This document shows positions 44,231 to 52,239 of a DNA stretch of 64,000 nt, piece by piece. How positions within the stretch are numbered: the first letter of the stretch is position 1; each line of letters starts with the position of its first letter. The stretch comes from Methylibium rhizosphaerae (GTDB lineage: Bacteria > Pseudomonadota > Gammaproteobacteria > Burkholderiales > Burkholderiaceae_C), in assembly GCF_006386545.1 (NCBI RefSeq), contig NZ_SWAR01000003.1, positions 155,592 through 219,591 of the forward strand, in the 5' to 3' direction. The notes below the pieces were generated by a model. That model had not been told where the DNA came from and made no database searches. It saw only the letters and a program-made list of their open reading frames with translations. The position numbers were made by a program, and so were the translations under genes.

Positions 44231-44247
44231 CAAAGTGCAACACTTTG
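44231..44247. repeat. Palindrome in the amylase upstream region
   Basis: CAAAGTG-CAA-CACTTTG, 7-base perfect arms with a 3-base centre, 230 bases upstream of the amylase ATG and 46 bases past the 3' end of the SRP RNA. It is not followed by a T-run on either strand. It could be an operator for the amylase gene or a 3' structure; the data do not decide. The rest of 44002-44292 shows no gene. Confidence 0.4.
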
Positions 44248-44292
44248 TCTGCCGAGGCGCTATGGAGGGGAGAAGGGGAGGTGGGGGTGGGT

Positions 44293-44388
44293 GACGAGCC
44301 TTACCCCCGGCACTGAAGGCAAACGGTTAGGGCTGCTTCGTTCCCGACCTGACCCGGTTGGCCGCGCCCCCATGCGGGGAGGCCCGTC
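44293..44388 (-). ncRNA. ffs: Signal recognition particle RNA (4.5S)
   Basis: Minus-strand sequence carrying the universal SRP core GGTCAGGTCGGGAACGAAGC with the following AGCC, which forms the conserved loop and Ffh-binding internal loops. The ends pair: 5' GACGGGCCT (44388-44380) with AGGCTCGTC-3' (44301-44293) through one G-U pair. The total length of about 96 bases suits the short bacterial 4.5S type. It forms the targeting particle with Ffh for co-translational membrane insertion. The precise 3' end is inferred from pairing. Confidence 0.93.
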
Positions 44389-45181
44389 AGGCGCGATTGT
44401 AGGCCAGCGGACGAACAGTCCCGGGAAAGGCAGCGATCGTGAAGAAGACGGTGGTGCCCACGCCGGGCTCCGACTCGATCCATACGCGCCCGCCGTGGCG
44501 CTCGACGATGCTGCGCACGATGCTCAGGCCCAGGCCGCTGCCGTGGAAGCCGGCGCCGTGCAGGCGGCGAAACGGCTCGAAGAGCTTCGCCGCATGTTTC
44601 GGATCGAAGCCGATGCCGTTGTCCCGCACGTACTGGACCGATGTCGATGCATGGTCGCCGGGGATGAAGCCGACCTCGATGCGCGGCTGCGCGACCGGCT
44701 GGGTGAACTTGGCGGCATTGCACAGCAGGTTGGCGAACACCTGCCGCATCAGCCGGGCATCGGCCGTTGAGCGAGGCAGCCGGTCGATGTGAACGGCCGG
44801 CATGCGCGCACCGGGCAGCTTGTGCGCGAGGCCGAGGCGCACGAGCTCCAGCGCCTGCGTTGCACAGCCTTCGAGGTCTGTCTCCGAGAGTGCGAGCGGC
44901 GCTTCATTGGCGCTCGCGAGGGACAACAGGCCGTCCACCATCTCGACCAGCATCGACAGCTGGCGCGAAGTGCCTGCCACGAGTTCCGCGGCGCTTTCCG
45001 TGTCGCCTTTGCGCAGTGCGATGGAGGTCAGCTGGGCCAGGCCGCACAGGCCGGCCAGCGGCCCGCGCAGGTCATGCGAGACGCTGCGGTTGAAGCTCTC
45101 GGCGCGTTTCAGCCGCGCGAGCAGCTCTTCGTTGCCCACAGTGGGGCGGTGGTCGGTGCACAGGTCGGGCGGGTACTGCAT
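44387..45181 (-). CDS. Small soluble sensor histidine kinase
   Basis: A 264-residue kinase with only catalytic parts. It has a short N-terminus with no membrane helix and no recognisable sensor, HisKA with H36 in SVSHDLRGPLAGL, a dimerisation helix pair, and an ATPase with NLLCNAAKFT, RDNGIGFD and GSGLGLSIVRSI. The phytochrome/cyanobacterial-like SHDLRGPL box is characteristic. ATG 45181 has GGAGG 5 bases upstream, which settles the start. No response regulator adjoins it. Because it lacks a sensor it may need a partner protein or act as a phosphate branch in another pathway. Its stop codon overlaps the 5' end of the SRP RNA gene by two bases. A weak inverted repeat (CGTGGAA/TTCCACG, 45268-45298) lies between it and purM. 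Confidence 0.88.
   Translation of the reverse strand: MQYPPDLCTDHRPTVGNEELLARLKRAESFNRSVSHDLRGPLAGLCGLAQLTSIALRKGDTESAAELVAGTSRQLSMLVEMVDGLLSLASANEAPLALSETDLEGCATQALELVRLGLAHKLPGARMPAVHIDRLPRSTADARLMRQVFANLLCNAAKFTQPVAQPRIEVGFIPGDHASTSVQYVRDNGIGFDPKHAAKLFEPFRRLHGAGFHGSGLGLSIVRSIVERHGGRVWIESEPGVGTTVFFTIAAFPGTVRPLAYNRA
44396..44401 (-). promoter_or_regulatory. -10 element of ffs
   Basis: TACAAT on the minus strand, exactly 7 bases upstream of the first paired base of the SRP RNA (44388). It is a near-consensus sigma-70 -10 and supports that base as the transcription start. It lies inside the last codons of the upstream histidine kinase gene. No good -35 was recognised 16-18 bases further upstream. 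Confidence 0.65.
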
Positions 45182-45328
45182 GGTTGCCTCCGGCGTTTGC
45201 GGCGGCACCAAGGCATCGCGGCGCAACGTGTAGGCATGTTTTAGGCGGCACCCGCACCGGTCGCATGCGTGGAACTACGTTGGGTACGTGATTCCACGCT
45301 CGGTGAAACAACCGATGGCGCCGGCCGC

Positions 45329-46447
45329 TCAGCGCAGCTGCAGGTCGTCGTCGCCGAACTCGATGCCCAGCGGCTCGATGAGCAGCTTCTTGGGGCCGGC
45401 CTCCACCGTGCCGGCGACCAGTGCCTGGATGCCCTGGGCCTGCGCGATCTCGACGGTGCGCTGCGCATCGGCAGCCTTCACGAACAGCGCGAAGCCGGCG
45501 CCCATGTTGAGCGTGCTGTAGGCCTCGCGATCGTCCTGCTTGGCATGCTGCTGGATGAAGCGCAGCACCGGCGTCACTTCCGGCACGCTGTGGATGCGGT
45601 AGGTGAAGGCCGCCGGGTGGCGCAGCAGCTTGCGCCAGCCGTGGCCGGTGATGTTGGCGCAGTAGTGCGGCGTGATGCCCGCCTTGTAGAGCGCCTCGGT
45701 GACCGGCGAATACAGCACGGTCGGCGCGAGCAGCGCCTCGCCGTAGTTGAGCGAAGAGGTCACCGGCGTGAGATAGCCCTGCGGCAGCCGCTCGACCAGC
45801 TTGCGCGCGAGGCTCAGGCCGTTGGCATGGATGCCGCTCGAGGCCAGCAGCACGATCGCATCGCCCGCGCCGAGCTTGTCGCCCACCGACAGCCGCTCCT
45901 TCGGGTTGATGATGCCGGTGCAGGAGGCTGCCAGGTCGATGCGGCCGGCTTCCACGATGCCGGCGAGCGCCGGCGTCTCGCCGCCGCCCCAGGCCACCGC
46001 GCACACGTCGCAGGCGCGCTTCCAGCCGGCCACCAGGGCCTGCGCGCGTTGCGCGTCGCCGAACCATTCGGAGCCGCCCGCGGCCCAGTAGGCCTGCACC
46101 ACCAGCGGCGTGGCGCCCACGGTGATGAGGTCGTTGATCGCCATCGCGATGGTGTCCTGCGCGATGCCGTCGTAGTAGCTGCGGCCGGTGAGCTTGGCCA
46201 TCTCGTCGGCCACGAGCGCCTTCGAGCCCAGGCATTCGACGATCGAGGCCAGGTAGAAGGGGCCCACGTCCACCACATAGGCCGACTCGCCGCGCGAGGC
46301 GGCCACCTCGCCGAAGCCGTGTGCCGCGAGGTTCTTCGCGGTGTCCTTGGCGGCGCGTTGCGCGGCGACCTTGAGCGGGTCGATCAGGTCGTAGTTGACG
46401 CCGGCTTGTTCGTAGCTGAGCGTGTCGGTGGAGGGCGTGGAGTTCAT
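45329..46447 (-). CDS. purM: Phosphoribosylformylglycinamidine cyclo-ligase (AIR synthetase)
   Basis: A 372-residue enzyme of purine synthesis that closes the imidazole ring: FGAM plus ATP gives AIR. Landmarks are SYEQAGVNYDLID at the start, TGRSYYDGIAQDTIAMA, AWGGGETPALAGI and ASSGIHANGLSLARKL. The length is slightly above the usual 345-350 residues. It is monocistronic and diverges from dnaX with 81 bases between. GATAAT (minus strand, near 46476) could be its -10. Confidence 0.96.
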   Translation of the reverse strand: MNSTPSTDTLSYEQAGVNYDLIDPLKVAAQRAAKDTAKNLAAHGFGEVAASRGESAYVVDVGPFYLASIVECLGSKALVADEMAKLTGRSYYDGIAQDTIAMAINDLITVGATPLVVQAYWAAGGSEWFGDAQRAQALVAGWKRACDVCAVAWGGGETPALAGIVEAGRIDLAASCTGIINPKERLSVGDKLGAGDAIVLLASSGIHANGLSLARKLVERLPQGYLTPVTSSLNYGEALLAPTVLYSPVTEALYKAGITPHYCANITGHGWRKLLRHPAAFTYRIHSVPEVTPVLRFIQQHAKQDDREAYSTLNMGAGFALFVKAADAQRTVEIAQAQGIQALVAGTVEAGPKKLLIEPLGIEFGDDDLQLR

Positions 46448-46528
46448 GGCAGCAGGCGCATCGACGGAACGCGCGATTATCGGCCAGCGGCCGCGGCGAC
46501 CTCCGGGCGACCCGTAGAATGCCCCGCC

Positions 46529-48373
46529 ATGAGTTACATCGTCCTGGCCCGAAAGTACCGCCCGCTCAACTTCGAGCAGATGGTGGGCCAGGAGCACGTG
46601 GTGCAGGCGCTGTCCAATGCCCTCACGCAGCAGCGGCTGCACCATGCCTACCTGTTCACCGGCACGCGCGGCGTGGGCAAGACCACCGTCTCGCGCATCC
46701 TGGCCAAATCGCTCAACTGCACCGGCGCCGACGGCGGCGGCGGCATCACCGCGCACCCCTGCGGCCGGTGCGACGCCTGCCGCGACATCGACAGCGGCCG
46801 TTTCGTCGACTACGTTGAGCTCGACGCGGCCTCGAACCGCGGCGTCGAAGAGATCTCTCAGCTGCTGGACCAGGCCGTCTACAAGCCGGTGGTCGGGCGC
46901 TTCAAGGTCTACATGATCGACGAAGTGCACATGCTCTCGACCACCGCCTTCAACGCCATGCTGAAGACGCTGGAGGAGCCGCCCGAATACCTGAAGTTCG
47001 TGCTGGCCACCACCGACCCGCAGAAGGTGCCGGTCACGGTGCTGTCGCGCTGCCTGCAGTTCAACCTGCGGCCCATGGCACCCGAGACGGTGCTCGAGCA
47101 CCTGCAGCGCGTGCTCGAGGCCGAAGCCATTGCCGCCGAACCCGGCGCGCTGCGCCTGCTGGCGCGGGCCGCTCGCGGTTCGATGCGCGATGCGCTGTCT
47201 CTCACCGACCAGGCCATCGCATTCGGCGCGGGCAAGCTCGAGGAGTCGGGCGTGCGCCAGATGCTGGGCGCGGTTGACCGCAGCCATGTGGTGCGCATCG
47301 TCGAGGCACTCGCGGCCGGCGACGGGCCGGCGCTGCTGGCCACGGTGGATGCGCTGCGGTCGATGGGGCTTTCGGCAGCCGGCGCGCTCGAGGAGTTGGC
47401 CGGCATCGCGCAGCAGATGGCGGTGCTGCAGGCCGTGCCCGACGCGGCCAACGCGGCCGACCCGGAAACGCCGACGCTGCAGCGCCTGGCCGGCCTGCTG
47501 CCGGCCGACGAAACCCAGCTGCTCTACAGCATCGCGATCCATGGGCGCGGCGAGCTGTCGCTGGCGCCGGACGAATACAGCGGCCTGGTGATGGTGCTGC
47601 TGCGCCTGCTGGCCTTCAAGCCCCAGGGCGAGCGGCCACAGGCGGCACCGCCGATGCGGCCCGTGGCAGCTGCGAAGGTCGGCACGGCTTCGCCGATGGC
47701 GCAGTCGGCGCAGGCGCTGCATCGCCCGGCCCCGGCGCCTGCTCCGCTGCCCCAGGCCGCGCCGCGCACGGCGGCCCTGCGTGCGCCGGCGGCGCCCAGC
47801 CGCTCGAGCAGCGCCGAGATTCCACCGTGGGTCGATGCGGCCGTGCCGGACGACGCCGCCGCGGCAGGCGCTCCCGGGCCGGCCCCAGCCGCCGAGATCA
47901 TCGTGCCGCGCGCACAGCCGCGCGCCGCCGAGCCGGCGGCGCCTGCCGCACCGGCCTTGTCGGCTGCGGAGCTGGCACTGGGCGACCGCTGGGCGGCGCT
48001 GGTGCGTTCGCTCATCGATGCCGGCGCCATTGGCGCGCTGGTGCGTGAACTCGCGATGCAGGGGCAGTGCGTGGCCATCGAGCAGGGTGATGCGGCGCAG
48101 CTGTGGCGCCTGCGCGTCGAGCGCGAGACGCTGCGCGGCGGCACGCATCGCGAGCGCCTCGAGGCCGCCATGGCCAAGTCGCTCGGCCATGCGGTGAAGC
48201 TCGAGCTGGAGGCAGGTGCTGTGGCCGACACGCCGTTCCTGCGCGACATGGCCGAGCGCGAACGCCGCCAGCGCGCCGCCGAAGAACTGATCCAGAACGA
48301 CCCGATGGTGCTGTCGCTGATGCAGCAGTTCAAGACCGCGCGCATCGTGCCGGGCTCCATCAAACCCCTCTGA
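46529..48373 (+). CDS. dnaX: DNA polymerase III subunits gamma/tau
   Basis: A 614-residue clamp-loader ATPase. Walker A is GTRGVGKT (near 45-52). The zinc module uses C64 and the CGRCDAC cysteines (78, 81, 84). Walker B is VYMIDEVHML, and the sensor regions are LEEPPEYLKFVLATTDPQKVPVTVLSRC. An Ala/Pro-rich linker (about 375-485) leads to the tau-specific C-terminus that binds polymerase core and helicase. No A-rich slippery heptamer for making gamma by frameshift was seen. TAGAAT at 46515-46520 stands 8 bases before the ATG with no Shine-Dalgarno sequence between, which suggests a leaderless transcript. Genes ybaB and recR follow, as in most bacteria. Confidence 0.97.
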   Translation: MSYIVLARKYRPLNFEQMVGQEHVVQALSNALTQQRLHHAYLFTGTRGVGKTTVSRILAKSLNCTGADGGGGITAHPCGRCDACRDIDSGRFVDYVELDAASNRGVEEISQLLDQAVYKPVVGRFKVYMIDEVHMLSTTAFNAMLKTLEEPPEYLKFVLATTDPQKVPVTVLSRCLQFNLRPMAPETVLEHLQRVLEAEAIAAEPGALRLLARAARGSMRDALSLTDQAIAFGAGKLEESGVRQMLGAVDRSHVVRIVEALAAGDGPALLATVDALRSMGLSAAGALEELAGIAQQMAVLQAVPDAANAADPETPTLQRLAGLLPADETQLLYSIAIHGRGELSLAPDEYSGLVMVLLRLLAFKPQGERPQAAPPMRPVAAAKVGTASPMAQSAQALHRPAPAPAPLPQAAPRTAALRAPAAPSRSSSAEIPPWVDAAVPDDAAAAGAPGPAPAAEIIVPRAQPRAAEPAAPAAPALSAAELALGDRWAALVRSLIDAGAIGALVRELAMQGQCVAIEQGDAAQLWRLRVERETLRGGTHRERLEAAMAKSLGHAVKLELEAGAVADTPFLRDMAERERRQRAAEELIQNDPMVLSLMQQFKTARIVPGSIKPL

Positions 48374-48391
48374 TCCAGAAGGACTGAAATC

Positions 48392-48718
48392 ATGATGAAA
48401 GGGCAACTCGCCGGCCTGATGAAGCAGGCCCAAGCGATGCAGGACAACCTGAAGCGCGCACAGGAAGAGCTCGCGCAGATCGAGGTCGAGGGCCAGTCCG
48501 GCGCCGGCCTGGTGAAGGTCGTGATGACCTGCAAGCACGACGTGAAGCGCGTCAGCATCGACCCGAGCCTGCTGGCCGATGACAAGGACATGCTCGAAGA
48601 CCTGGTGGCCGCCGCCTTCAATGACGGCATCCGCCGGGCTGAAGAGGTGAGCCAGGAAAAGATGTCCAAGCTCACCGCCGGCATGCCGCTGCCGCCGGGC
48701 ATGAAGTTTCCGTTTTGA
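48392..48718 (+). CDS. ybaB: YbaB/EbfC nucleoid-associated protein
   Basis: A 108-residue DNA-binding protein that forms dimers with a tweezer shape. The start [20 protein letters not shown] and the end [16 protein letters not shown] are standard. It lies 18 bases after dnaX with a good ribosome site (AGAAGGA) and is co-transcribed with dnaX and probably recR. Its function is linked to nucleoid structure and recombination. Confidence 0.96.
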   Translation: MMKGQLAGLMKQAQAMQDNLKRAQEELAQIEVEGQSGAGLVKVVMTCKHDVKRVSIDPSLLADDKDMLEDLVAAAFNDGIRRAEEVSQEKMSKLTAGMPLPPGMKFPF

Positions 48719-48722
48719 TGGC

Positions 48723-48800
48723 TCCCCCCCGTAGCGCCTGCGGCGCTCCCCCTCAAGGGGGCGGCGCCGGCGGACCGGCGAAGCCGGATCCGCGGCGCCC
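48723..48800. repeat. Dispersed palindromic intergenic repeat, copy A
   Basis: About 78 bases directly after the ybaB stop, made of three successive hairpins. First is AGCGCC-TGC-GGCGCT (48733-48747). Second is CCCCCTCAAGGGGG (48748-48761). Third is a long imperfect hairpin with outer arms GGCGCC (48763-48768, 48794-48799) and an inner stem CCGGC-GAA-GCCGG. The same element recurs at 63710-63782 with compensatory changes in the outer arms. It fills the gap between ybaB and recR and may end transcription or stabilise the 3' end of the dnaX-ybaB message. Confidence 0.8.
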
Positions 48801-48820
48801 GCTCGACCTCTGCGCTTGCC

Positions 48821-49414
48821 GTGGCTGGTGCTGACTCGTCGCTGTCTGCGCTGGTCGATGCCTTGCGGCGGTTGCCGGGGGTGGGGGTGAAGTCCGCGCA
48901 GCGCATGGCGTATCACCTGCTGCAGCACGACCGTGGCGGCGCTGAATTGCTGGCGCAGGCGCTGCGTTCGGCCGTGTCGAACGTGCGCCATTGCGAACGC
49001 TGCCACACCTTCACCGAGGCGCCGGTCTGTGCGACCTGCCTGGATCCTTCCCGGGACGGGCGCCAGCTGTGTGTGGTGGAGACGCCGGCCGACCAGGCGG
49101 CGGTCGAACGCACCGGCAGTTTCCGCGGGCTGTATTTCGTGCTGATGGGCCACCTGAGTCCGCTGGACGGCGTGAGCACGCGCGACATCGGCATTGCCCA
49201 GCTGCTCGAGCGGGTGGCCGACGGCGTGGTGCAGGAAGTCATCGTTGCCACCAACTTCACGGCCGAAGGCGAGGCCACCGCGCATGTGGTGGCCGAGGCG
49301 CTCAAGGTCCGCGGCATCAAGGCCACGCGGCTGGCCCGCGGGGTGCCCATCGGCAGCGAGCTCGAATACGTGGACCTGGGCACCATCGCGCACGCGCTGG
49401 TGGACCGCCGCTGA
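48821..49414 (+). CDS. recR: Recombination mediator RecR
   Basis: A 197-residue protein of the RecFOR pathway that helps load RecA onto gapped DNA. The helix-hairpin-helix [18 protein letters not shown] is followed by a zinc finger (C58, C61, C70, C73) and the Toprim domain ([14 protein letters not shown]; later [16 protein letters not shown]). The GTG start at 48821 gives the usual length; the start lies just past the dispersed repeat and no clear ribosome site is seen. It completes the conserved dnaX-ybaB-recR set. Confidence 0.96.
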   Translation: MAGADSSLSALVDALRRLPGVGVKSAQRMAYHLLQHDRGGAELLAQALRSAVSNVRHCERCHTFTEAPVCATCLDPSRDGRQLCVVETPADQAAVERTGSFRGLYFVLMGHLSPLDGVSTRDIGIAQLLERVADGVVQEVIVATNFTAEGEATAHVVAEALKVRGIKATRLARGVPIGSELEYVDLGTIAHALVDRR

Positions 49415-49422
49415 ATGGCCGC

Positions 49423-49815
49423 ATGAACCTCATCGCCTGGAGCCTGCTGGCGGCCGCGGTGATGCCCGTGGCCTGTGCCGGCATGGCGAAGTGGGGCGCG
49501 ATGATGCGGCCGCGCCGTGAAGGCGGCTTCGACAACCACCACCCGCGCGAGTGGCTCGCCCGGCAGCAGGGCTGGCGTGCGCGGGCCAATGCGGCCCAGG
49601 CGAACTGCTTCGAGGCGCTGCCGTTTTTCATCGGCGCGGTGCTGTATGCGCTGCTGATGCAGGCGCCGGCCGCGCGCATCGAGGCGCTGGCCGGGCTCTG
49701 GCTGCTGCTGCGCGCCGCCTATGTGGCGCTGTACCTGGCCGACAGGCCGTCGGCGCGCTCAGTGGTATGGACCCTGGCGCTGGCGGCCAACGTGGCCATT
49801 CTCTTCAGCGCCTGA
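49423..49815 (+). CDS. MAPEG-family membrane protein
   Basis: A 130-residue protein with four predicted helices of the MAPEG type (membrane-associated proteins in eicosanoid and glutathione metabolism). The motif NHHPREWL after helix 1 and NAAQANCFEALPFF in helix 2 are characteristic, including the conserved asparagine and glutamate of the glutathione site. Bacterial members are mostly uncharacterised. It lies 8 bases after recR and may be co-transcribed. Its stop is 16 bases from the convergent mltD stop. Confidence 0.88.
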   Translation: MNLIAWSLLAAAVMPVACAGMAKWGAMMRPRREGGFDNHHPREWLARQQGWRARANAAQANCFEALPFFIGAVLYALLMQAPAARIEALAGLWLLLRAAYVALYLADRPSARSVVWTLALAANVAILFSA

Positions 49816-49831
49816 GGCGACAGCCCTTCTT

Positions 49832-51472
49832 CTACCGTTTTGCCGACAGGCGGGACTTGCTGCCGCTGCTGCGGGCGGCACTGCGCGTGGCCTTGGCCGG
49901 CCTGGAGGCCTTGGCCGACCTGGCGCCGGCCTTGGCAGCCGGCCGCGCCGCCGACCGGGTGCCCTTGGCCGCTGCGCGCGGTACGTAGACCACGATCGAC
50001 TCGCCGCGCGCGAAACGTGCGCTCTTCGAGACGTTGTTCCACTGGGCCACTTGCGCCGCGCTCACCCGGTAGCGCCGGGCCACCGAGGCCACCGTGTCGG
50101 CCTTGCCGGCGCGCAGCGTGACGCGGCGCGCCTGCGGGCCTTCGGGGGCGAGCGACATCATCGCGTTGTCGGCGATGCGTTCGGACACGTCCTGCTCGCG
50201 ATGCCCGTTGCGCGGCACCAGCAGCGTGGAGCCTGCGCGCACCAGCATGCGAACCGGAATGCGGTTGACGTCGCGCAGGTCGTCTTCGCTCATGCCCACC
50301 CGCTTGGCCGCCTCGGCCGGCCGCATGGTCTTGGGCACGACCCAGGCGGTCCAGCTGGCCAGCGGGCCCTGGTGGTTCTCGAGGTTGCGCACGAACAGGC
50401 TCGCGTTGTCGTAGGGCAGCAGCAGCTGCGGCGTGCCGGCCGCCAGGATCACCGGCCTGTTGAGCGAGGGATTGAGCGTCTTGAACTCGTCGACCTCCAC
50501 CTCGGCCAGCCGGGCGGCCAGCGCCACGTCGATGTCGCGCTGGATCGGCACGGTGAGGAAGTACGGGTGGTTGGCCACCTGCGGCAGCGTGAGGCCGAAG
50601 GCCTCCGGCTGCGCAATGATGTTCTTGACCGCCTGCAGCTTGGGCACGTAGTAGCGCGTCTCGGCCGGCATGCGCAGGCTCTCGTAGTCGGTCGGCTTGC
50701 CGGCCTTGCGGTTGCGCGCGATGGCGCGGCTCACGCTGCCTTCGCCCCAGTTGTAGGCCGCCAGCGCGAGGTGCCAGTCGCCGAACATGCCGTACAGGCG
50801 GTTCAGGTAGTCGAGTGCCGCGCGGGTCGAGGCCAGCACGTCGCGCCGCTCGTCGCGGAAGATGTTCTGGGTGAGGTCGTAGTCCCGGCCGGTGGACGGG
50901 ATGAACTGCCACATGCCCGAGGCCTTGGCCACCGACATGGCCTGCGGGTTGAAGGCGCTCTCGATGAAGGGCAGCAGCGCCAGCTCGGTGGGCATGTTGC
51001 GCCGCTCGACCTCTTCGACGATGTGGAACAGGTAGCGGCTGCCGCGCTCGGTCATGCGCTGCACGTAGTCGGGCCGCGTGGCATACCACTGCTCGCGGTT
51101 GCGCACCAGGTCGCCTGCGAGGTCGGGCATCTTGAAGCCGCGTCGGATGCGGGCCCACAGGTCGGCATGGGCTGTGCTGTCGGCCAGGTTCACCGGCTCG
51201 TCGGGGCGCAAGGGGTCGGTGGGTGGGCCGGCGGCTTCCTTGGCTTCGTCGGGCGCGGAGGCCGCTGCAGCAGGGCCGGACGCAGCCGAGGCCGGCGACG
51301 AGGCCGCTTCGGCCGCCGACGCGGCATTGGCGGCCTGCACCGCGGCAATGACCGGCGCGTCGGCGGAGGATTCCTCGGGGACGGGCACGCTGGCGCAGGC
51401 CGCCAGCAGCAGCGGCAACAGCAAGCCCGCCAAGGCGCGAGCGGGATCCGATACGAACGGCGTAGGCCTCAT
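49832..51472 (-). CDS. mltD: Membrane-bound lytic murein transglycosylase D
   Basis: A 546-residue lipoprotein that cleaves peptidoglycan with formation of anhydromuropeptides. The lipobox is LLLAAC26. An Ala/Ser/Pro-rich spacer (35-95) leads to the SLT domain with catalytic E171 in LLPFIESAFNP, then SGMWQFIPSTGRDYDL and LALAAYNWGEGSVSRA. Two LysM-like regions follow (about 350-400 and 435-485), and the protein ends in a Lys/Arg/Ala-rich tail of about 60 residues that may bind anionic polymers. ATG 51472 overlaps the gloB stop (ATGA). The mltD-gloB-methyltransferase-rnhA neighbourhood matches E. coli. Confidence 0.94.
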   Translation of the reverse strand: MRPTPFVSDPARALAGLLLPLLLAACASVPVPEESSADAPVIAAVQAANAASAAEAASSPASAASGPAAAASAPDEAKEAAGPPTDPLRPDEPVNLADSTAHADLWARIRRGFKMPDLAGDLVRNREQWYATRPDYVQRMTERGSRYLFHIVEEVERRNMPTELALLPFIESAFNPQAMSVAKASGMWQFIPSTGRDYDLTQNIFRDERRDVLASTRAALDYLNRLYGMFGDWHLALAAYNWGEGSVSRAIARNRKAGKPTDYESLRMPAETRYYVPKLQAVKNIIAQPEAFGLTLPQVANHPYFLTVPIQRDIDVALAARLAEVEVDEFKTLNPSLNRPVILAAGTPQLLLPYDNASLFVRNLENHQGPLASWTAWVVPKTMRPAEAAKRVGMSEDDLRDVNRIPVRMLVRAGSTLLVPRNGHREQDVSERIADNAMMSLAPEGPQARRVTLRAGKADTVASVARRYRVSAAQVAQWNNVSKSARFARGESIVVYVPRAAAKGTRSAARPAAKAGARSAKASRPAKATRSAARSSGSKSRLSAKR

Positions 51473-52239
51473 CTGAATTCGTTCTTCCAATGTCTTATCG
51501 CGGCCAGCACATCGACGGCATCGTCGCTGGGCGCTCCGTGGCGGCGCGCCGCGGCCATCACCTCCGGCCGGGCACAGCGCAGGAAAGGGTTGATCTTCAG
51601 CTCCACCGCGATCGAACTGGGCAGCGTCGGCTGCCCTTTTGCGCGCAGTTTTTCACAGTGGGCGGTATGCAGAGTCACTTGGGCGTTGCCGGGTTCCACC
51701 GCCTGGGCGAAGCGCAGGTTCGACAGCGTGTATTCGTGCGCGCAACACACCCGGGTGGCGCCGGGCAGCGCGGCCAGGCGCGACAGCGACTCGAACATCT
51801 GCGCCGGTGTGCCTTCGAACAGGCGGCCGCAGCCTGCGGAGAACATGGTGTCCCCGCAGAACAGCAGCGGCGCCTGGCCCTGCACCTGCGCGAAGTAAGC
51901 GATGTGACCGGCGGTGTGCCCCGGCACGTCGATCACTTCGAAGTCGAGTCCGAGGAGCCGGACATGGTCACCGTCGTCGAGGGCCTCGAAGGGCTCCGGG
52001 ATGCGTTCGCGCCGCGGCCCGAACACAGGGCCCTGCAGGCGAGGCCTCAAGGCGTCGACGCCGCCCACATGATCGCCATGGTGGTGGGTCACTAGAATGC
52101 CTGCCAAGTCGAGTCCGTGCGCGTCGAGCGCACGCAATACCGGCCCGGCCTCACCCGGATCGACCACGAGGGCACGTCGTCCGTCGTGCAGCATCCAGAT
52201 GTAGTTGTCGGTGAAGGCGGGCAGGGCAATCAGTTCCAT
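51469..52239 (-). CDS. gloB: Hydroxyacylglutathione hydrolase (glyoxalase II)
   Basis: A 256-residue binuclear metal hydrolase that frees D-lactate and glutathione from S-lactoylglutathione, the last step of methylglyoxal detoxification. The metal motif is THHHGDHVGG (51-60), with further ligands in VPGHTAGH, FCGDTMFSAGCGR and CAHEYTLSNL. The C-terminal glutathione-binding region (KINPFLRCARPEV) is present. GGAGG lies 11 bases before the start and TACAAT (52262-52257, minus strand) is a likely -10, inside the divergent methyltransferase coding sequence. The start codon shares the CATG at 52237-52240 with the methyltransferase start. Confidence 0.96.
   Translation of the reverse strand: MELIALPAFTDNYIWMLHDGRRALVVDPGEAGPVLRALDAHGLDLAGILVTHHHGDHVGGVDALRPRLQGPVFGPRRERIPEPFEALDDGDHVRLLGLDFEVIDVPGHTAGHIAYFAQVQGQAPLLFCGDTMFSAGCGRLFEGTPAQMFESLSRLAALPGATRVCCAHEYTLSNLRFAQAVEPGNAQVTLHTAHCEKLRAKGQPTLPSSIAVELKINPFLRCARPEVMAAARRHGAPSDDAVDVLAAIRHWKNEFR

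Noticed and set aside
46529..48373. Programmed frameshift in dnaX to make gamma
   Set aside because: No A-rich slippery heptamer or following pseudoknot was found in the linker region.
45329..49393. Very long open frame on the minus strand opposite dnaX, ybaB and recR
   Set aside because: It is a reading-frame shadow caused by high GC. Only its last part (45329-46447) is a gene (purM); the rest has no family motifs and lies opposite well-supported genes.
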